Positions 58,195-64,000 of a stretch of DNA of 64,000 nt are shown here, piece by piece. The notes beneath the pieces are model-generated. The model had not been told where the DNA came from and ran no database searches. It saw only the letters and a program-made list of their open reading frames with translations. This DNA is from Mantis religiosa (taxonomy: Eukaryota; Arthropoda; Insecta; Mantodea; Mantidae): positions 102,000,523 to 102,064,522 of the forward strand of contig CM060955.1 in NCBI GenBank assembly GCA_030765055.1. Direction: 5' to 3'. The position numbers were made by a program, and so were the translations under genes. How positions within the stretch are numbered: position 1 is the stretch's first letter; each line of letters begins with the position of its first letter.

Positions 58195-58650
58195 TTGTGT
58201 AGAACAATAATGCGATTAGATGTGCAAGTTGAGTGACTAGATTAACGAGGTATTTTCACCTTGGAATAGTTCTCTATGTAGGTTTTAAACACGAGCTCCC
58301 CCTTTTACAGGAGGTTTTTGCCCTATACGGGGCACTTTAGGTCTTTTTAGTCAATTATTCATTACCAACAATGGGTGCAAACTCTAACGTTCTGCCGCAA
58401 CGGACCAATCGTTGCATCCTAAGTATTGAAACATGTGAGATGAAACAAGGAAAAGGAAGTGATGCGACACAGGAAATGTGGGACAGGAAATTTGCGAAGG
58501 AACAAAAATCAGACCTGGGGAAACCAAGTAAACATCGCGATCAGAATGACTTGCATGTACTCCCGAACGTAAGTCTAACAAGTTACGGCACAGCCATCTC
58601 AGTTGGTCACCTTAGTTTTCTAACGACCTTATATACGTAATTGCATTCCT
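58195..58650. other. unassigned DNA
   Basis: No gene recognised. The frame at 58371-58640 has no known domain. Confidence 0.35.
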
Positions 58651-58661
58651 GCACTTTCTGC

Positions 58662-58663
<2 letters not shown>

Positions 58664-58697
<34 letters not shown>

Positions 58698-58928
58698 TAA
58701 TTTACGTCCACCAACGTTAAGTCATATCGGACGGTGGATGAATTGGGTGAAATGATGCTCAAAGGAGTCCAGAGTCCATGGAGCTTAGAGCTACCCAACA
58801 TTCGCCTGTAAGGATAAGGGAAAACCCCGGAAAAAACCTTATCCAAGTAACCCAACTGACCGAGATTCAAACTCGGGACCTCTTGAACGTGAGGCAGACA
58901 TGCTACCATCTACGTAACCGAAGCGGGC
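58664..58928 (-). mobile_element. tRNA-derived SINE, family 1, with long poly-A tail
   Basis: Minus strand head GGCCCGCTTCGGTTACGT with B box GAGTTTGAATCTC and a tail of about 33 A (poly-T on the plus strand at 58664-58696). A perfect 12-bp target duplication CACTTTCTGCGT flanks it (58652-58663 and 58929-58940). Confidence 0.92.
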
Positions 58929-58940
58929 CACTTTCTGCGT

Positions 58941-59948
58941 GTTGATATTGAAACCTTACCAAGGTAATATTGCTATACTCATACCTGTATACGCTTGAAA
59001 GTTTTATGGCATCATCTCTACTCCATGTAGGTCTTCTGTGCCAAAAATTGGCTGCGGAGTATAGCTGGAAGAACCCGTAAATGAGTCCAGAATACGCGAA
59101 CAGCAATGTATGGGAGGAATTGTTTACCTCTGCGAGCAATGGTCTACACATGACATACGTAGGAGCGCTGTCCCTCATACCTGACACAGAGCTCACGAGG
59201 AATGTTCAGCAGCTTCTTGCAAGCGGTCTCATGCGCCACTTTTAGGGCTTTCGTTTCGGACGTTGCTGTTCAATTCTGAAGCAGATTTTTGGTACGCACC
59301 CACATAGACCATAGATGATGACAACTTTGCGGATACAGGTATGAGCTTAGTGATAGTTCCCTTGGTAGTTATTTTTCTATCTTTCTGTTAGATCAACTTG
59401 TAATACTGACTTTTAGTGAACTGGGTACTTTGCATCTTTAAATGTTTGGTTGTTCTTTGAGTGGATGCATACAATGGCTTTACTTGCGCAGTCACTCTCC
59501 TGTACCATCACCGTTGGTTACCTGGTCATGGATTGCTGACTTACTCTACGGTTGCCATATTTTTATATCGCTTTCTTTTGCTTTCGGTAGAAATTTTTAT
59601 TGAATATACAGATTTTTATTTCCCTGGAAACTAGAAAAACTATTGAAAGATTACAAACTACCTAGACCGATGACAATCTATCCCTCAACCACCCAAATGA
59701 GTGTCCAAAATGCTACCTCCTGGAGAATTTTGCTAGTTATTTTCATGTTTCTACCAAATTAAAGATCATCAGGTAAACAAAACAAAAAGGCGATTGTACT
59801 TAGGCAACATGCGATTTAAACGCAGCATTTATTAAACGTGAATTAAATGAGAAGAATCGGATAAGGTGCACACCAATCTATTTCTTCACATTAAACTTTC
59901 TGTATAGAGCAAAACTGGCATATATTCTTACAACAAGTGATTCCTACA
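58941..59948. other. unassigned DNA
   Basis: No gene recognised. A minus-strand frame at 58903-59196 is open for 97 codons but overlaps the SINE and has no domain I know. Confidence 0.35.
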
Positions 59949-59959
59949 TCCAGGTTAGG

Positions 59960-60176
59960 CGGCTCTCACCAAAGCGGCCTGGGTTCGATCCCAGGCGTCC
60001 GCAAAGTGAGATTTGTGGTGGCCAACACGGCGCTGGGGCGGATTTTCTCCGGGATATCCGGTTTCCCCCGCCATATCATTCCACAGATGTTCCATCTTCA
60101 CCTCATGTATCATCAGTGTCATCGCCTGCGGTGCCGTATATAGTAAAAGCGGGCGTTAAACTCTATACACTTCATT
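59960..60176 (+). mobile_element. tRNA-derived SINE, family 2, 5'-truncated
   Basis: It starts inside the tRNA-like head, lacking the A box, but keeps the B box GGTTCGATCCC and the full body. An 11-bp target duplication TCCAGGTTAGG flanks it exactly (59949-59959 and 60177-60187), so it was truncated on insertion. Confidence 0.88.
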
Positions 60177-60379
60177 TCCAGGTTAGGTTATCAATAATGC
60201 ACTTTTGTCAAGCAATACTTTCAATAGAAGCAGTAAGTACATGTGGAATAAATCGCAATAGGCAGAAATAGCGAAGAGCATAAGAGAAATCTGAAACCTT
60301 GCCGTTATAATTTACCCTATTCATAGAAATGAGCTTTTGCCAAGTTAAAAGAAAACGAAGAATAGGACAGTATTCAAGC

Positions 60380-60935
60380 ATATGCGACTAGATATAGAGT
60401 CAAACTGAAAAATTCAATGCCATGGCGGGATCTGAACCACGGATCTCCTGGTTTCCCTTCAGTCTCTCTTACCCATTGAGCTACAATGGCCAAAGTGCCG
60501 TCATATTAAATTCTGCAATTGACTCACATGTTTTCCCGATAAACCATTAGGGGACCCGTCTCGGTAGCGTAGATGGTAGCGTGTCTGCCTCACGTTCAAG
60601 AGGTCGCAAGTTCGAATCTCGGTTAGGGTGAATTACCTGACTAAGAGTTTCACTGGTTTTTTCCTTATCCTGATAGACGAATGTCGGGCAACGTTATGCT
60701 TCATGGACTCCGGACTCATTTGAGCATTATTTCACCCATTTCATTCATCGTCCAAAATGACAACGTTGGAGGACATAAATTGAAAAAAAGAACCATTAGG
60801 GGCTCTTATGTTCGAGTTACACCATTTGTGGTGACTTATTATTGTGAATACTTGAGGCCCAGACATCATCATTAAACTCTTATTATTTAAATCAATTGAT
60901 GGAAATTAATGGTTCCTTCACACTGATACCGAAAT
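60380..60935. mobile_element. tRNA-like inverted-repeat element, copy 4, split by a SINE
   Basis: The left arm (60390-60553) has the inverse tRNA-like segment (CCATTGAGCTACAATGGCCA) and the right remainder (60803-60935) continues with the central ACACCATTTGTGGTGACTTA and GATGGAAATTAATGG tail. Removing the SINE and one copy of its target duplication restores the order seen in copy 2. Confidence 0.78.
60554..60790 (+). mobile_element. tRNA-derived SINE, family 1, nested
   Basis: Head CTCGGTAGCGTAGATGGTAG (A box) and B box AAGTTCGAATCTC; short A-rich tail TTGAAAAAAAG. A perfect 12-bp target duplication AACCATTAGGGG flanks it (60542-60553 and 60791-60802). Confidence 0.93.
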
Positions 60936-60960
60936 TATTGTTTGCAGGAGCAAAGAATAA

Positions 60961-61374
60961 TGATAGACGTCGAAGGAATGTTGGTCTTTGTGACGACCCA
61001 GGGCAAGGTCAGTGAGTTGGGGAAAGTATAATAACAATGCCATGAATGAAAGGAACAGTGTCCTTAGAAGGTTTCTAAAGGAATTGTCACTTGACATACA
61101 TGAATAGGGTATTCTTTGGAGCGTTTACAATGGCGACCAAAAGAGCCACAAAAGGACTTTGTTTAAAGAGGAATTTGGAGAGTGAAAGTCATATAAATAC
61201 ACACGCGCAGCTGTGGTAAAGGGTAGAGTCAGACGTGAAGCCTATTAGGGTGGTCAACTTGTTCGGTGTTTCATAATTGTCGGTTCATATATACTTGAGC
61301 AATAAATAAAGTTTATCGAACAATAAACATTCTGCCGCCAGTCTCTTCGTGAACAGTGATCAATTGTGGTAACA
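60961..61374 (+). mobile_element. 5' LTR of a Ty3/gypsy-type retrotransposon
   Basis: It begins TGATAGACGTCGAAGGAATG, where similarity to the inverted copy at 12257 also begins, and probably ends GTGGTAACA at 61374 (TG...CA). A TATA box lies at 61192 (TATAAAT) and overlapping AATAAATAAAG signals near 61300. Upstream is the tail of a tRNA-like inverted-repeat element. The 3' LTR is outside the window. The LTR end is inferred and could lie nearer 61402. Confidence 0.7.
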
Positions 61375-61478
61375 CTTGTTCGCCACCCACAAGTTTGTTT
61401 CAACGTGGCGCCGCAACGTAGAGCTCGTTGTTCGACATATAAAATACTGCTTCAAACTGGCGCGCCAACGCGGGGCAC
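61375..61478 (+). promoter_or_regulatory. duplicated primer-binding-site-like leader
   Basis: Two tandem units of about 52 bp: each starts TTGTTCG, contains a TTCAAC/TTCAAAC phrase and then TGGCGC followed by CAACG (GTGGCGCCGCAACGTAG near 61405; CTGGCGCGCCAACGCGGGG near 61459). TGGCGC-type motifs prime minus-strand DNA synthesis in many LTR elements. The diverged copy near 11540-11620 also seems to carry two units. Confidence 0.5.
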
Positions 61479-61794
61479 GATAGGAGAAGGACGTTCGACA
61501 ACAAGTGGAGCTCGATACAGGAGGAGATTCGGCACGATAGGAGAAGGAGTTTCAACCCGACGACGAGGTTCAACCCGAGAAGGAGGTTCAACCTAGAAGG
61601 AGTTTCACCCCGACAACGAGGTTCAACAGGTGAAGGTGGTTCGAAAGGAGGACGGTCGACCCATCAAGAAATTCGTCAACAGTTCGACTGTAAAGAAGAA
61701 ACGAGGCCGGCATCGTCATCAGTGACATCATCAGGAGCCAGTAAAAAAACAATCAAAGGTACAGAGTGTTAAATTATATTCTAGACTACTGTGA
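61479..61794 (+). other. retrotransposon leader with short degenerate repeats
   Basis: Non-coding leader before gag. Between 61480 and 61650 a phrase like GTTCAACCCGAGAAGGAG recurs five or more times with changes. Confidence 0.5.
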
Positions 61795-63882
61795 ATGTAT
61801 TTAAGGAGTGGAAAAATGCTGAGTCAAAATTCTGTAGAAAGCATGGAAGTCCAGGAGGTTGATGCTAGTAGCAGTAGGCAGGAAGTCGAAGTACCAGAGC
61901 GTAGTAGAACTGTCCTAGATAATGTAGAAAGGGAAATAAATATGTTAGAGGAAATTAGAAAAGTGTTCGCAAGGTTTGACAGTTTAAGTAAAAAGATAGA
62001 TGATAAGGCTGAAAGTTTAAGGAAAGAGATGAATGATAACAATCAAAATTTAAGTAAAAAGATAGATGATAAGACTGAAAGTTTAAGTGAAAGTTTAAGT
62101 AAAAAGATAGATGATAACAATCAAAGTTTAAGGAAAGAGATGAATGATAACAATCAAAGTTTAAGGAAAGAGATGAATGATAACAATCAAAGTTTAAAAA
62201 AGATAGAAGAAAAGTTAGAAAATAGTGTTCAGAAGTTAGAGGTAGGACAAATAGAACTAGGAAAGAAGTTCGAGAGTCAACAACAGGCGTTAGAAAATGT
62301 CAGACAGCAAGTTAGTCTGGAAATAGAGAATGTAAGGAAAGAAGCTGGTCAGATAGCAGATAATGTGAGGAAGGAAGTTAGTCAGGAGATAGAGAACTCT
62401 GAAAATAAAATTGTTAACTTAGTTAAGGAAAAATCAGATAATGAAAACAGAAAACTGAGGGAGGAAATAGCACAGAAATTAGACAAAGAGAGAGAAATAG
62501 CTAGAAAAGAATTAGAAGAAACTAGGAGTAGATTAGAAGTTTCAGAAAGGGAAAGTAGAAGACAGATGAGGAATTTGGAGGAAATTACCGATCACATGAA
62601 AGAGGTAGCAGTAGAAATCAAAGGAGTAAAGGAAAACTTAGAAAATTTAAGAATAAGTGGAAATGTTCCTAGTTGTAGTTCTAGCAACGTAAGTGAAGTA
62701 AACGCACGAAACGAGGCGATGCCCAATAATGCGTCAGCTGACATTTCGTTGCTAAATATGGGTGCTAGCACCTCTAGTAATGACAACAAATACAATAATG
62801 GAGACAGAAATGGCGGTCCGAATATGACATGGCCGAACCATATTCTTAACGAAATTGTACCCCCAATTTTTGAGAAAGAGGATTCTGATGATCCTAAAGT
62901 GTTTATTGCAGGATTACAGGAGTATTTTGCGATAAAATGTATACCGGAGGAGTACAAAATGACAATAGTCAGAAAATGTTTTAAAGGTAACGTTGCGAAT
63001 TGGCTAGACTTGTCCATGGGAAATAACAATGATTTCGGGACCTTTATTAATTTATTCCTGAACAGATATTGGGGGGCAAACAGACAGGCAAGTATAAGGC
63101 TCGAGATCAGCAACGGGAAATTTAACCCTAGAACCGAACAGTCGATGGTGAGCTATTTCATGAAGGTAGCTAGAAAATCAAAAATGTTAGATCCCCCTAT
63201 CAATGAGAAAGACTTGATAAATCTCATGACAACTCATTTTCCTGAGACTATACAACATTATTTAATCATAGCTAAACCCAATAACGTCGCTGCTATGATT
63301 GATTTGTTATTAGCCTTAGAAAGCAACAAGCCGAGAAACAATTCAGACAATAAAAATCAAGAGACAAGCGGAAGCGAAAGATGGAGTAATTTCGGGCAAG
63401 GGGCACAGTCACATCATAATCGGAATGACATAAGAAATAGATATCGAGGTCCAGTGCCGAGGGTTGAAGCGAACTCCTGGGAAGGTAGGAGTAGAAACCA
63501 TTTTGACCGGGACAATAGAAATCGGAATGGGGAGAACCGTGAAAGGAACATCCAAGTAAACTATATGAATGCCGGCCGATGTGATAGAAACAGCAGGGGA
63601 CAAGTATTTAGATTTAGAAGACATTCTGGTAATGAATATTGGAGGAATGACGATAGTTATGAGTTTAGGCCGAGGTCGCCGAGGCAGGGAGACAGGAATA
63701 GAGATGGTCGTAATTCACCTGAGAACTCAGAAAGGTCTGAGGCCATTAATGCCACAAGACAGATGGTAGTAAGCAATCAAAATCAAGCGCCGGAAACCAG
63801 GAATATAAACAGTGGAACTGGAACCGGAGCTGTAAGTCGGACGCAGGGAAACGCCAATCCCAGTCAAACGCGCCTTCAGTGA
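61795..63882 (+). CDS. Gag structural protein of an LTR retrotransposon
   Basis: An intact frame of 695 codons. Residues 60-300 are a long coiled coil; within them, residues 63-135 are tandem 11-residue units (SLRKEMNDNNQ and SLSKKIDDNNQ types), encoded by 33-bp repeats. Residues 346-508 form the Ty3/gypsy-type capsid fold: WPNHILNEIVPPIFEKEDSD opens it, then FIAGLQEYFAIKCIPEEYK, NWLDLS, FLNRYW, a Y-F-M segment and LINLMTTHFPETIQHYL. Residues 509-695 are rich in Arg, Asn and Gly and presumably bind RNA, but no C-x2-C-x4-H-x4-C zinc knuckle is present. The start at 61795 is the first ATG in frame after the leader. A frameshift signal precedes the stop. Gag would assemble particles that package the element RNA. 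Confidence 0.88.
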   Translation: MYLRSGKMLSQNSVESMEVQEVDASSSRQEVEVPERSRTVLDNVEREINMLEEIRKVFARFDSLSKKIDDKAESLRKEMNDNNQNLSKKIDDKTESLSESLSKKIDDNNQSLRKEMNDNNQSLRKEMNDNNQSLKKIEEKLENSVQKLEVGQIELGKKFESQQQALENVRQQVSLEIENVRKEAGQIADNVRKEVSQEIENSENKIVNLVKEKSDNENRKLREEIAQKLDKEREIARKELEETRSRLEVSERESRRQMRNLEEITDHMKEVAVEIKGVKENLENLRISGNVPSCSSSNVSEVNARNEAMPNNASADISLLNMGASTSSNDNKYNNGDRNGGPNMTWPNHILNEIVPPIFEKEDSDDPKVFIAGLQEYFAIKCIPEEYKMTIVRKCFKGNVANWLDLSMGNNNDFGTFINLFLNRYWGANRQASIRLEISNGKFNPRTEQSMVSYFMKVARKSKMLDPPINEKDLINLMTTHFPETIQHYLIIAKPNNVAAMIDLLLALESNKPRNNSDNKNQETSGSERWSNFGQGAQSHHNRNDIRNRYRGPVPRVEANSWEGRSRNHFDRDNRNRNGENRERNIQVNYMNAGRCDRNSRGQVFRFRRHSGNEYWRNDDSYEFRPRSPRQGDRNRDGRNSPENSERSEAINATRQMVVSNQNQAPETRNINSGTGTGAVSRTQGNANPSQTRLQ

Positions 63883-64000
63883 GAACTGGGAGAAATACAA
63901 ATTGTAATATGTACACGGAAACTAGGGCTTCTCGAGGGCAAATGATGATGATACAAAGAAATTCAGACGTTAGGAAAAGATTAGAAGACAATGAGAAAGT
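63750..64000 (+). CDS. start of pol in the -1 frame (partial)
   Basis: The -1 frame relative to gag is open from 63750 (after a stop at 63747-63749) to the end of the window. It overlaps gag by about 133 bp. After a slip at 63846-63852 the product would continue GKRQSQSNAPSVRTGRN and on through RASRGQMMMIQRNSDVRKRL to the edge. No protease motif (D-S/T-G) is reached within the window, so identity as pol rests on position, the frame relationship and the slip signal. There is no need for its own ATG. The rest of the element lies beyond the window. Confidence 0.6.
63846..63891 (+). promoter_or_regulatory. programmed -1 ribosomal frameshift signal
   Basis: Slippery heptamer GGGAAAC (63846-63852) lies in the gag frame as G-GGA-AAC, the X-XXY-YYZ pattern. 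After a 5-nt spacer (GCCAA), TCCCAGT (63858-63864) pairs perfectly with ACTGGGA (63885-63891) around a 20-nt loop containing the gag stop. The -1 frame is open downstream. Confidence 0.75.

Overview
This looks like a repeat-rich piece of a large insect nuclear genome, most likely a cockroach or close relative (Blattodea). It is AT-rich, has two scaffold gaps of exactly 1000 N, long microsatellites and dense mobile elements. There are tRNA-derived SINEs, several mariner lineages, Tc1, pogo and hAT DNA transposons, RTE-like LINEs, Penelope-like elements with a GIY-YIG endonuclease, and Ty3/gypsy-type LTR elements. The species assignment is inference from the mix of families. I found no convincing host protein-coding gene, tRNA, rRNA or CRISPR array. 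Nearly every sizeable open reading frame that can be explained belongs to a mobile element or its wreckage.

Layout: 0-5 kb has a SINE-like insertion and a short pogo/Tigger derivative. At 5.8-7.7 kb a decayed RTE-like LINE is split by a mariner derivative. At 8.8-12.3 kb lie a solo LTR, a Tc1 fragment, a mariner remnant and an inverted LTR plus leader. At 12.5-17 kb there are SINEs, microsatellites and a 210-bp direct repeat. At 17.1-21.2 kb two Penelope-like copies in opposite orientation flank the first gap, and each is followed by a hammerhead-ribozyme-like motif. At 21.6-34 kb are an RTE fragment, a hAT derivative with target duplication, a solo LTR, a tRNA-like inverted-repeat element and two SINEs. 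At 35.5-45.7 kb are three mariners, LINE tails, and a remarkable 155-bp near-perfect inverted duplication. At 48-55 kb are two more inverted-repeat elements (one split by a mariner), a mariner derivative, a near full-length Tc1-like element and the second gap. At 57.4-60.9 kb are a LINE tail, an LTR, and three SINEs, one of which sits inside a fourth inverted-repeat element.

The right end (60.96-64.0 kb) is the most intact unit: the 5' part of an LTR retrotransposon with LTR, a duplicated primer-binding-site-like leader, a complete 695-residue Gag, and the start of pol in the -1 frame. The overlap carries a textbook -1 frameshift signal: slippery heptamer GGGAAAC in the gag frame, a 5-nt spacer, then a perfect 7-bp stem. 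Gag has no zinc knuckle and carries an 11-residue (33-bp) coding minisatellite in its coiled coil. Across the window, target-site duplications and nested insertions give a relative order of transposition events.
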